This document shows, piece after piece, positions 39,481 through 47,513 of a stretch of DNA of 64,000 bases. The notes below the pieces were generated by a model that was not told where the DNA came from, did not search any database, and saw nothing but the letters and a program-made list of their open reading frames with translations. Position 1 is the first letter of the stretch. Every line of letters begins with the position of its first letter. Source of the stretch: Sulfitobacter alexandrii (GTDB lineage Bacteria; Pseudomonadota; Alphaproteobacteria; Rhodobacterales; Rhodobacteraceae); assembly GCF_001886735.1 (NCBI RefSeq), contig NZ_CP018076.1, forward strand, positions 1,364,001-1,428,000, read 5' to 3'. The position numbers and the translations under genes are program-made.

Positions 39481-40413
39481 CTAGCGGGCCACGCGCGCCT
39501 TTTCTATCTGCGCCAGACGGTTCACGAAACGGCGACCGCCGATGCGGTTGGTCACGTTGCGGCACAGCAGTTCCAGCAGCCCTTCGCGATCGTCGTTGTC
39601 GAGCGCGTTCATCAGGTTGCGCAGGTAGGGCCGGTAATCGCGCCGGGCGCGATAGAGCCGGGCGAACAGGTCCGAATCGAGGCTGCCGTCCGCCGCCGCT
39701 TCGAGCAGGGGCGCCCATTGCTCCATCTCCAGCAGGTCCGTCTGGAGCGCGTCGCCCATGAAGCGCATGCGCAGCTTGGTGACATTGGGCCGGGTGAACA
39801 GCGCCGCGTGCATCGCATCCAGCGCCTCGCGCGGATCGTACAGCACGAACGCCCGGTCGGCGGCATCCAGCATGTCGGGGGCATATCCGTAGCGCGAGGT
39901 GAAATCCTGCATCCGCATGTCGGTAAACCGCGGATCCCATTCCGTCACGCGCGGATCGAGCGTCGCCTGCGGCTGGATGGCCAGTACGGCAGCGCCCGGA
40001 GAGGCGACCGAATAGGCCGAAGCGGCATAGCCGCAAGGCCCCGCGCCGTAGAACAGGACGGTTTCGAATTCGTCGAAGAACCCGTCGTCAATCAGCCTGT
40101 CGAAATAGCCGAAGACGGCCCGATCGCGAAACCACGTGTCCCCGTCGCTGGCGAGACACAGGTGGGACCAGTTCCGGTTGCGTACCATCTCCCATCCCAG
40201 CGGCTGCGCGAGATCCGACAGGGCGTGCATGCCCTGAATGGTCTCGAAGCTGACAAGCAGCACCGGGTCGCGTTCGATGAAGGCGGCAAAGTGGCGCTTG
40301 CCCAGGGGTTCGAAATAGCCGTCCTCCTCGCAGAGGTTCGATACAGCCGCGAGCCAATCGCGTTTGGAAAGGCCCGCAAGGGACGATTGCAGTGTCAGGT
40401 TTTCGTCAGCCAT
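39481..40413 (-). CDS. Uncharacterised protein downstream of the glycosyltransferase cluster
   Basis: 310 residues from the ATG at 40413 (GAGG 8 nt upstream; another ATG at 40440 lacks this). A central segment, VLFYGAGPCGYAASAYSV followed by VLAIQPQATLD, looks like the Rossmann-like strand-turn-helix of an alpha/beta hydrolase or capsule-type serine protein, with Cys or Ser at the turn. Similar Roseobacter proteins are sometimes labelled phosphoadenosine phosphosulfate reductase, but no PAPS-reductase Cys motif is visible. Position behind the glycan cluster on the same strand suggests a link. Function uncertain. Confidence 0.6.
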   Translation of the reverse strand: MADENLTLQSSLAGLSKRDWLAAVSNLCEEDGYFEPLGKRHFAAFIERDPVLLVSFETIQGMHALSDLAQPLGWEMVRNRNWSHLCLASDGDTWFRDRAVFGYFDRLIDDGFFDEFETVLFYGAGPCGYAASAYSVASPGAAVLAIQPQATLDPRVTEWDPRFTDMRMQDFTSRYGYAPDMLDAADRAFVLYDPREALDAMHAALFTRPNVTKLRMRFMGDALQTDLLEMEQWAPLLEAAADGSLDSDLFARLYRARRDYRPYLRNLMNALDNDDREGLLELLCRNVTNRIGGRRFVNRLAQIEKARVAR

Positions 40414-40515
40414 TGCTGCATCCTCGATGCCACTTGCCACGCCGGATACGCGGGATTGTGCAGGCAGTAATGCAGGAATGAGGCAGAAATTGGGAGAATT
40501 TTCGCGGAATCGGTG

Positions 40516-41565
40516 CTAGTCGCCCTGGCTCTGCCGCGCGAGGTTGGCGTGATGGATCAGGAACCGCGCCGCCTGTCGGGAAAGCGGTCTGGTCGGTTGG
40601 GCCATCATCAGCCGCCCGAAGAGCGCGCGGAAAGGCTCCTGCAGCATCAGTGCCTCGAAACGGGACTTGCGCCATTCCACCGCCGTCTTGTGGAGCCCGC
40701 CCAGCGTCGGGTCCGCTTGCAGATCCCGCAGCACCTGATCGCGCCGCGGCGCGATGGCACCGATGCTGGTGTCCTCGTCGGTGTTGAAATTCCGCTCGAC
40801 GAAGTAGTCGAGCCCGAGCAGGTCGTCGGCATGCACCGCCCGGCCTCGATCCGCCTTGAGCACGTAGGATTCCAGCGCGCCCAGCGGGTAGTGGTTGAGC
40901 TGGGCGAGGCCGTAGTTGTCCTGTCCGAAATTGGAAAAGATGCGCTTGGTCTTGAACTGGTCGGGCAGGGGGCGGCCGTGCCCGTCGAACCATCGTGCGT
41001 CGGGCAGGCGGTCGGGGTCGGGTGATCTTGGACGATGTACGCCCGGTTTCCGGTAGGTGCCGTCGTTGCGGTACAGGGTCTTGAACATCGCCGCGCGCCA
41101 AGGCCAGTGCAGCACGGCGGGTGCGCAGCGGGTAAAGGTTTCGGTCACGGGGGCATCCTGATAGCGGACGTGCCCGCCGGTTCCGAACAGCCGCCACGTG
41201 AGGGTGATCGCCGTGGCCTCCGGAAGGGCGGCGTGCAGGTCGGCCAGCGTATGCTCACCTGCATGGATGTTGACGAATTCGTCCACGTCCAGCGGCAGCA
41301 GCCAGTTTGCCGCGCGGACGTCTTCCAGCCCGGCCGCCGTCTTGAGCGCGGTGAACTGGATGCCGCCCTTGTCGTAGGGGCCGTCGTTGCGCACGTGCCT
41401 GAGCCAGCCCAACCCCTCGAGGTGATCCAGCATGTCGTCGGTCCCGTCATCGCAGTCGTTGGAAAAGACCACGAACCGGTCGATTCCCACGGCGCGGTGA
41501 TGGGCCAGCCATTCAAGCAAGAAGGCGCCTTCGTTGCGGACGCACAGAAGGGCTGCGTGGGTCAC
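40516..41565 (-). CDS. Glycosyltransferase family 2-like protein (PF13704 type)
   Basis: 349 residues from a GTG directly adjoining the TAA stop of the upstream methyltransferase gene. The N-terminus ALLCVRNEGAFLLEWLAHHRAVG and motif LPLDVDEFVNIH (about 92-103) define the Glyco_tranf_2_4 fold with its acidic metal site. The LAQLNHYPLGALESYVLKADRGRA segment is shared with the other cluster glycosyltransferases. Last gene of the tightly packed cluster that starts at 46310. Donor sugar and acceptor unknown. Confidence 0.8.
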   Translation of the reverse strand: MTHAALLCVRNEGAFLLEWLAHHRAVGIDRFVVFSNDCDDGTDDMLDHLEGLGWLRHVRNDGPYDKGGIQFTALKTAAGLEDVRAANWLLPLDVDEFVNIHAGEHTLADLHAALPEATAITLTWRLFGTGGHVRYQDAPVTETFTRCAPAVLHWPWRAAMFKTLYRNDGTYRKPGVHRPRSPDPDRLPDARWFDGHGRPLPDQFKTKRIFSNFGQDNYGLAQLNHYPLGALESYVLKADRGRAVHADDLLGLDYFVERNFNTDEDTSIGAIAPRRDQVLRDLQADPTLGGLHKTAVEWRKSRFEALMLQEPFRALFGRLMMAQPTRPLSRQAARFLIHHANLARQSQGD

Positions 41566-42288
41566 TTACCAGTCCGTGCGGAAACAGACGACCTTGCCCT
41601 GCGAGCCGCGGTGGTAATAGGCGAGCCCCGCGTCCATGAAGGCCTTGAAGATCTTGTTGATCCCCTCCGGGCCGATCCACTGGGGATGGGTTTCGAGGAT
41701 CGCGGCGCGCAGGCCCGACAGGTCCATCTGCGGGATCAGGTCCGCCTCGGCCCCCTCGATGTCGCAGATCAGCACGTTGGGTTTGATGTCTTTCATCACC
41801 GTGTTCATGTTCAACACGTCGACCTTGGTGGCGGGCGGGTCCACTTCGCCTTCGAGCACCTGAAGGGACGAGCCGAGCAAGGCGTCACGGACGTAGAAAT
41901 CCACCGTGCCCTTGCGCGGCCCCAGGATGGCATTGGTCACTTCGGCGTTCCCGACCCCGTTGGCGGCGTGGACGGTCTGGATATAGGGGATGAGGTGCGG
42001 ATTGGCCTCGAACGAATGGACGGAGGCGATCTTGCGCTTGGTGGCAACCAGCGTGGACATGTATCCGATCCCCGCGCCCAGTTCCATCACCACATCGCCT
42101 TCCCGCACGACCCTCAGGGCGGCTTCGGTCTCCTTTGCCTCGTATTGGTTGGTGCGCAGCAGCTTGCGGACGCGGCCCTGAATGATGTCGGGATGCTTGG
42201 GAAACCGCATCCCCCGCGACATCACGAATTGCGCATTGGCCGCGCCGCCGGATTTGCGCGGGGGGGTATCGACCGGGTTGCCATCCAT
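41566..42288 (-). CDS. FkbM-family methyltransferase
   Basis: 240 residues. SAM-binding motif I is VVMELGAGIGYMSTLVA (near residues 75-91), followed by the acidic motif VHSFEANPHLIPYI, and later VLICDIEGAEADLI, the DxEGxE signature of FkbM O-methyltransferases. The ATG at 42288 lies 1 nt after the stop of the fusion glycosyltransferase. Family members methylate sugars, polyketides or peptides; here O-methylation of a glycan is the likely role. Confidence 0.85.
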   Translation of the reverse strand: MDGNPVDTPPRKSGGAANAQFVMSRGMRFPKHPDIIQGRVRKLLRTNQYEAKETEAALRVVREGDVVMELGAGIGYMSTLVATKRKIASVHSFEANPHLIPYIQTVHAANGVGNAEVTNAILGPRKGTVDFYVRDALLGSSLQVLEGEVDPPATKVDVLNMNTVMKDIKPNVLICDIEGAEADLIPQMDLSGLRAAILETHPQWIGPEGINKIFKAFMDAGLAYYHRGSQGKVVCFRTDW

Positions 42289-42289
42289 C

Positions 42290-44644
42290 TCAGCTCTCCA
42301 TGTCGAGCGAGAGCGCATAGGCGACCCGCTCCGTTTCGTTCAGTTTGATCTCAAGCGCCTGGGTGTAGAGATCGCGGAATTCCGGCATGTCGTGCAATTC
42401 GGCCGCCTTGGCCTTGTGCCATCTGAACCCCGCTTCGTGGGCGGCGCGCAGAACCTTGTCCTGCATCAGGCGCTCGTATTCCGCCCGAACGCGGGGGATG
42501 TTGCGCTTGATCGTGATGTCGCGGAAATCGGACCAGTCCATCCTGATCCAGTAGTTGATCCCGATCGACCGGTCCACGTGCAGGGCCCGGCCACGCTGAC
42601 GCTTGATCAGAAAGGATTCGGCGGACCGCAGCGCATAGTGGTTGAGCTGGAGAAGGTCGTAGCCGACATTCTTCTTGGAGGACCGCCAGCCGTTGTGGGC
42701 GGCGTCGCGGGTCATGTCGCGGCCCGATCCGTTGACCCATTTCACCTTGTCTTCAAAGGGTTGCGCCAGCTTGTTCGGCCGGTGGCAGGACAGTTTAGCG
42801 TAGGCGCCGATGTTGCGGAACATGGTCTTGAAGCCCCAGACCGTGTGCGGCTTGGGGCAGTATTTCGGCGCGCAGGTGTCGAACTGGTCGATGACGAAGT
42901 CGTCGCGCAGTTCCGTCACACCGTTGTGGCCGAAAAGGCGCCACGTCATCGCGACATTGGTGGCATCGGGCACCGCGGCAAAGAAATCGTCCAGCGTGCC
43001 GTTGCCCGTCCGCACGTTCATGAACTCGTCCACGTCGATGTGGATGATCCATTCCGCATTGCGGATCACCGGTTCCTTCAGCGCCTGGTTCAGCGCGTAC
43101 TGCTGGGGGGAGTTTCCCTTCCAGTTGTCGTTGTTGCGGTGTTCGATCACCCCCATCTCCTGCAGGCGTCCGAGGACCGCGTCGGTGCCGTCGCTGCAGT
43201 CGTTGGTGTAGATGAGGAAATTGTCGACCCCGATGGCACGGTGATACGCGATCCACTCGACGATGTAGGGCGCTTCGTTCTTCATGCAGCCGACGATCAC
43301 GTTGCCGGTCGATCCGGGCGGGAGCGCACGGGGCGGGGCAGGGTCATAGGCCGCGCCCAGCTCTTCCTCGTTCACCGCGCCGAGGTTGTTGTGGGGGCGG
43401 AACTGGGTGGAGAGCACCATCTGGTGGTTGACCTTGACCCGGTTCAGCAGGCGGGTGTTCGCGTCCTGCGCCGTCGGGTCGGTATCGTCGCCGGGCAGCA
43501 GATCGTCGAATTTGCCGGCCGCTTCCTGCACGGCTGCGGCCTCCGCCTTCTTGCTGGCGACGGGGATCGCGTTCTTCTGGATGCCGAAAGCGAAGGCGGC
43601 CAGATACTGGGTCGCACGGAATCCCATGGTCGGGTCGGCTTCCTGCCAATCATTTTCTGGCGGATCCGGTGTCAGCGCGGTCTTCAGGTCCGGAAAACGG
43701 TCGACCAGCGCGGCATTGGCGGCGGCGAAATGGCGCGACACCGCGTGCAGGCTTCCCGGTGCGATGGGCGGGCCACCGACGCGGACGTTCATGCGTACTT
43801 GCTGGCAAAACTCGCGGTCGATGATGATCTGCCGCGCGCGGGCATAACGGAAAAGCCCCTCGTTCATCTGGCGGATGCGGGTCAGCGATGCGGCGGCTTC
43901 CGGCTGGGGGATGCGGTCGGTCTCTGCCTTTCCCAGCCCCCTGACGCCCAGCACGTTCTCCAGCTCCGCCGTCCCGCTGTCGGCGCACAACGTGTCGAGG
44001 TCCAGCGGGCGCAGCGTGACCCGGCCCTCGCCGAACACGTCTTCCCAGGTCGACAGCAATGCCGTGTAGTCCAGCCAGAACGGGGGGCACTGCACGTCGT
44101 TGAACTGCGCAAGGTAGCTGTCGTTCTCCTGACGCAGGGCCAGGGCCGCCTGCCACCAGTCCGTCTGACCCGCCAGCGCCAGCTCCTGATCCAGGTTGCG
44201 ACGCCGCCCTTCCAGCACCGCGAGGTTGTAGTGATGCGCGAGGGCGCGGGCCTGTTCGTCGACATGTGCGACGATGTCGATGCGGTCGAAGTGCGGCGAC
44301 ATCAGCGCGTGCAGCCGGGACACCTCGGCAGGAGAAGACAGCAGGCTGCCCAGCTGCGCCGCGGCAAGCACCACGTGATCGCCCTTCATCTCGGGCAGTT
44401 CCCTGCTCAGGAGGGTCCGGAACTCCGCCGTCAGCGTCTGCTGGACCAGCGGATTGTCGAGCCCGCGCTTGTGCCGCAGCACGCTGACCTCGTCCGCGTC
44501 GGCACATGCGGCGTAAAGACGTACATGGTTCCAGTCGGGCGCGATGACCCCCTGCTTGGCCAGCGCCCCTTCCTTCTCCTTGAACAGGCCCCGCAGCCGC
44601 ATGGCCGATTTTTCGGAAGGTCCGATGAAGAGCGTCAGCCGCAT
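42290..44644 (-). CDS. Two-domain protein: unknown N-terminal half fused to a PF13704-type glycosyltransferase
   Basis: 784 residues. Residues 460-784 are a complete glycosyltransferase like those at 40516 and 45276 (VIVGCMKNEAPYIVEWIAYHRAIG, IIHIDVDEFMNVR, LLQLNHYALRSAESF). Residues 1-280 start MRLTLFIGPSEKSAMRL and read like a sulfotransferase-like fold with a degenerate P-loop (GPSEKSA), containing the DIVAHVDEQARALAHHYN segment; I cannot confirm it. The middle (280-455) is probably a linker. The 10-nt overlap with the sulfotransferase gene implies coupling. Confidence 0.7.
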   Translation of the reverse strand: MRLTLFIGPSEKSAMRLRGLFKEKEGALAKQGVIAPDWNHVRLYAACADADEVSVLRHKRGLDNPLVQQTLTAEFRTLLSRELPEMKGDHVVLAAAQLGSLLSSPAEVSRLHALMSPHFDRIDIVAHVDEQARALAHHYNLAVLEGRRRNLDQELALAGQTDWWQAALALRQENDSYLAQFNDVQCPPFWLDYTALLSTWEDVFGEGRVTLRPLDLDTLCADSGTAELENVLGVRGLGKAETDRIPQPEAAASLTRIRQMNEGLFRYARARQIIIDREFCQQVRMNVRVGGPPIAPGSLHAVSRHFAAANAALVDRFPDLKTALTPDPPENDWQEADPTMGFRATQYLAAFAFGIQKNAIPVASKKAEAAAVQEAAGKFDDLLPGDDTDPTAQDANTRLLNRVKVNHQMVLSTQFRPHNNLGAVNEEELGAAYDPAPPRALPPGSTGNVIVGCMKNEAPYIVEWIAYHRAIGVDNFLIYTNDCSDGTDAVLGRLQEMGVIEHRNNDNWKGNSPQQYALNQALKEPVIRNAEWIIHIDVDEFMNVRTGNGTLDDFFAAVPDATNVAMTWRLFGHNGVTELRDDFVIDQFDTCAPKYCPKPHTVWGFKTMFRNIGAYAKLSCHRPNKLAQPFEDKVKWVNGSGRDMTRDAAHNGWRSSKKNVGYDLLQLNHYALRSAESFLIKRQRGRALHVDRSIGINYWIRMDWSDFRDITIKRNIPRVRAEYERLMQDKVLRAAHEAGFRWHKAKAAELHDMPEFRDLYTQALEIKLNETERVAYALSLDMES

Positions 44645-45279
44645 TCAGCCTGCCTCCTGCGCGGGGCCTTGCCCACGTTGCTCTGCCCCCACCAGGGCAG
44701 GTTCAGTCCAAGATACCTGCCGATCCGATCGGGCGCGTCGGCGTCCTCGATGTCGTATTCCATGAAGTTTTCCGCGCCGGCAAAGACACGGCGGCAGAAG
44801 GCGTAGTGTCCCTCCATCCAGCGGGCCAGTTCCGCCTCGGAACCGCCGAAGCCGCGCGGCAGCCCCGGTATGTCGGCTTGCGGGAGACGCCGCTTGCCCA
44901 GGTTGTTCCAGCGCATCATGCTGTCGGCGGCCCGCGCGGGGTCGCGGGTCGTGAGCAGGAACCGGACGCCGGGATGATGCGTGGCGATGGCGCTGATCAG
45001 GCCCCAGTCGGTCTGCGGCCAGAGCGAGCGGTCCTCGCGCACCGCCGACATCTCGTTGATCGCGTCGAATTCATCGAGCCGGGCAAGGGGGTCGCCGGTC
45101 GCGAAATAGTCCTCGTAGATCACCTTGCCCACGTGCTGGCGCGGAATGTCCGTGCGGGTGCTCTGACCCGGCCGGATCTTCCAGTCCGCCACGGTCAGAC
45201 CGGCCTCGCGCAGCGCATCCGTGAGGGTGGTGGTGCCGGTCTTGGGCAGGGCGAGATTGACGACACGCAAGCGGCTCAC
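44635..45279 (-). CDS. Sulfotransferase-family protein
   Basis: 214 residues from a GTG that overlaps the upstream glycosyltransferase stop (GTGA). The N-terminal strand and 5'-PSB loop, VVNLALPKTGTTTLTDAL, is the PAPS-binding motif. The 3'-phosphate-binding region is FLLTTRDPARAADSMMRW, with Arg and Ser in the usual places. It would transfer sulfate from PAPS to a glycan hydroxyl. Sandwiched between two glycosyltransferases by overlaps on both sides. Confidence 0.85.
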   Translation of the reverse strand: MSRLRVVNLALPKTGTTTLTDALREAGLTVADWKIRPGQSTRTDIPRQHVGKVIYEDYFATGDPLARLDEFDAINEMSAVREDRSLWPQTDWGLISAIATHHPGVRFLLTTRDPARAADSMMRWNNLGKRRLPQADIPGLPRGFGGSEAELARWMEGHYAFCRRVFAGAENFMEYDIEDADAPDRIGRYLGLNLPWWGQSNVGKAPRRRQAECG

Positions 45280-46310
45280 AGGGTTTCCCCCGGTTGCAGG
45301 CCGATCTCTTCGCGCAGGGCGGCTTCGGACGCGGCATAGGGGCTGGCCGGGCGCAGCTGGTCGCGCATCTCGCGGTAGCTGTCCTGCGCCAGCAACGCAT
45401 CGCGTTTCTCCCGGTGCAGCCGGACCGCCTCGGCGTGCAGGACCGCCACACCGTCGAGCGCCATGAGCCTGTCCATCTCGGCCTCGAGGGCGGGCAGGTA
45501 GCGCAGGATGCTGTCATCGAAATATGCGCCGTCGTTGCGCTCCCGCCAGTAAGTGTCGTCGAAAGCGCGGTGCTCGCGGTTCACGTCGCCGCGATCGTTC
45601 TTCACCAGATAGCTGTCCAGCGAGCGCAGCGCGTAGTGGTTCAGCGTGGCGAAGGCCCGCGCGCCGCGGGCGGGGAAGGCCCGGATGCGTCGCTTGTTCA
45701 GCCGCTTGCGGAACGGCGGCGGCACGGGGCGGCCGGCGCCGTCGGTCCAGCGCGGCCGCTCCTTCGCCTCGTCGTGAAAGGGGCGGTGCGCCCCGTAGTA
45801 CTCCAGCGGAAAATCCCGTCTTACCAGGCTCTTGACCTCGATCGCGGTCTCGGCGCACCAGATATCGGGATTGTGGCTGCGCAGGAACTGAGAGATCACC
45901 GGCGCGTCCGCAAAGGTTTCCAGCCCCCCGTTCGCCATGAACTGGAAGGTGATCGAGATCGCCTTGGGGTTGCCGCAGGCCGCGACCAGCGCCGGGATCG
46001 TGTGATCGCCCACGTGGATGTTCAGGAATTCGTCCACGTCCGCGATCCAGACCCAGTCGGCCTGCCGCACCAGCGGGTGCCGCCGCGCCGCCTTGAGCGC
46101 CTGCATCTGGTAATTGCGGTTGGTCGCCGGGTTCGGCAGATGCGCGCAAAGGCCATGCGCCGCCAGCCGGTCCAGCAGCAGGTCGGTCGCATCGGTGCAA
46201 TCGTTGGAATAGAACAGGAAATCGGTCACCCCGATGACCCGGTTGAAGGCGATCCATTCCAGCAGGAAGGGCCCTTCGTTCTTGACGCAGGTGACGGCCG
46301 TGATGCCCAT
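45276..46310 (-). CDS. Glycosyltransferase family 2-like protein, first gene of the cluster
   Basis: 344 residues. The start AVTCVKNEGPFLLEWIAFNRVIG and the motif WIADVDEFLNIHVGDHTI (about residues 89-106) mark a Glyco_tranf_2_4 enzyme. The FATLNHYALRSLDSYLVKNDRGD segment is common to all three cluster members. ATG 46310 has only a weak Shine-Dalgarno (CTAGG). A good promoter candidate lies 100 nt upstream, so this is probably the first gene of a five-gene operon. Confidence 0.8.
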   Translation of the reverse strand: MGITAVTCVKNEGPFLLEWIAFNRVIGVTDFLFYSNDCTDATDLLLDRLAAHGLCAHLPNPATNRNYQMQALKAARRHPLVRQADWVWIADVDEFLNIHVGDHTIPALVAACGNPKAISITFQFMANGGLETFADAPVISQFLRSHNPDIWCAETAIEVKSLVRRDFPLEYYGAHRPFHDEAKERPRWTDGAGRPVPPPFRKRLNKRRIRAFPARGARAFATLNHYALRSLDSYLVKNDRGDVNREHRAFDDTYWRERNDGAYFDDSILRYLPALEAEMDRLMALDGVAVLHAEAVRLHREKRDALLAQDSYREMRDQLRPASPYAASEAALREEIGLQPGETL

Positions 46311-46413
46311 GGCCTAGCTGCCCAACGCTGGGGGGGTGTCTGTGGTCTGTCCCATCATCCGCCTCCGGGTGTCGGTGGCAACAGGCCCCGACCCTCGTCA
46401 TTATTCGACAAAG

Positions 46414-46442
46414 AGTATGGCAGCGTCACGGAATCGCGTCAA
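46414..46442 (-). promoter_or_regulatory. Candidate promoter of the glycosyltransferase/sulfotransferase operon
   Basis: On the minus strand TTGACG (46442-46437) and CATACT (46419-46414) are separated by 17 nt, matching 5 and 4 consensus bases. Transcription would start near 46407, about 97 nt before the first glycosyltransferase. The 234-nt divergent gap also has to serve the plus-strand ATPase gene. Confidence 0.5.
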
Positions 46443-46544
46443 TCTGGCGCGTCGATGCAGGACACCGGGTGGCGATACGGCACTTTTTGGCACCTTGACC
46501 CGGCAAGGCACAGATGCACCTTTGATGCCAGTTGGGGAGGTTTC

Positions 46545-47453
46545 ATGCACGACATCACATCCATCGATGCGGTCCAGAAAATGCTGGACGCACAGGGCTA
46601 TGTCTGCGGCAGGCCGCTGGCAACGGTCGTCTTCCTGTCGCTCAAGCTGGGCAGGCCGCTCTTTCTCGAAGGCGAGGCGGGGGTGGGAAAGACCGAGATC
46701 GCCAAGGCGCTCGCGGCAGGGCTCGACCGGCGCCTGATCCGCCTGCAGTGTTACGAGGGGCTGGATGCGGCGTCCGCGGTCTACGAATGGAACTTTCCGG
46801 CACAGATGATCGCCATCCGCAGCGCCGAGGCTGCGGGTGCCGCGGACGGCCCGGCGCTGACGACGTCGCTGTTCACCGACGACTTCCTGATCGAACGGCC
46901 CTTGCTGCAGGCGCTGCGCCCGGACGCGCGGGGCGCGCCGATCCTGCTCATCGACGAGCTGGACAGGACCGACGCCCCCTTCGAGGCGTTCCTGCTCGAG
47001 GCGCTGAGCGATTTTCAGGTCACGATTCCCGAAATGGGCACGATCACCGCGCCGGAACCTCCGATCGTGATCCTGACCTCGAACCGCACCCGCGAGGTTC
47101 ACGACGCGCTGAAGCGCCGCTGCCTCTATCACTGGGTCGACTATCCCGGCTTTGACCGGGAGATGGAGATCCTCTCTGCCCGCGCGCCCGAAGCCGCCGA
47201 GGCGCTGAGCCGCGAGGTGGTGGCCTTCGTGCAGCAGCTGCGCACCGAGGACCTGTTCAAGAAACCCGGCGTGGCCGAGACCATCGACTGGGCAAAATGC
47301 CTGCTGGCACTGGACGTTCTGACGCTCTCGCCCGAGGTGATCGCCGACACGCTGGGGGCGGTTCTGAAATACCAGGACGATATCGCGAAACTGCAAGGCT
47401 CCGAGGCCAAGCGCATCCTTGACCAAGCGCGTGCCAGCCTCGGGCCGGCGTGA
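46545..47453 (+). CDS. MoxR-family AAA+ ATPase
   Basis: 302 residues. Walker A is EGEAGVGKTE (near 42-51), Walker B ILLIDELDRTD, and sensor 1 VILTSNRTRE. The short form without extra domains, paired with a CoxE-like VWA protein downstream, matches the CoxD/CoxE chaperone pairs that act on metalloenzyme maturation such as CO dehydrogenase. GGGGAGG lies 5 nt before the ATG. No molybdenum hydroxylase gene is visible here, so the client is unknown. Confidence 0.88.
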   Translation: MHDITSIDAVQKMLDAQGYVCGRPLATVVFLSLKLGRPLFLEGEAGVGKTEIAKALAAGLDRRLIRLQCYEGLDAASAVYEWNFPAQMIAIRSAEAAGAADGPALTTSLFTDDFLIERPLLQALRPDARGAPILLIDELDRTDAPFEAFLLEALSDFQVTIPEMGTITAPEPPIVILTSNRTREVHDALKRRCLYHWVDYPGFDREMEILSARAPEAAEALSREVVAFVQQLRTEDLFKKPGVAETIDWAKCLLALDVLTLSPEVIADTLGAVLKYQDDIAKLQGSEAKRILDQARASLGPA

Positions 47454-47484
47454 TCTTCTTTATGCCCGAAATACCTCCGGGGGT

Positions 47485-47503
47485 CTGGGGGCAGCGCCCC
47501 CAG
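47485..47503. repeat. Short GC-rich palindrome of a repeat type seen in Rhodobacteraceae
   Basis: CTGGGGGC and GCCCCCAG flank an AGC loop, preceded by ATACCTCCGGGGGT. This sequence style, within the only gap between the ATPase and VWA genes, resembles interspersed intergenic repeats I recall from Rhodobacteraceae genomes. As RNA it would form a strong 8-bp hairpin and could tune expression between the two genes. Confidence 0.5.
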
Positions 47504-47513
47504 GAAACGGCAG

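Noticed and set aside
39481..40413. Naming this gene as phosphoadenosine phosphosulfate reductase
   Set aside because: The Cys motif and PAPS loop of that enzyme are not visible; the name seems to be a carried-over label.
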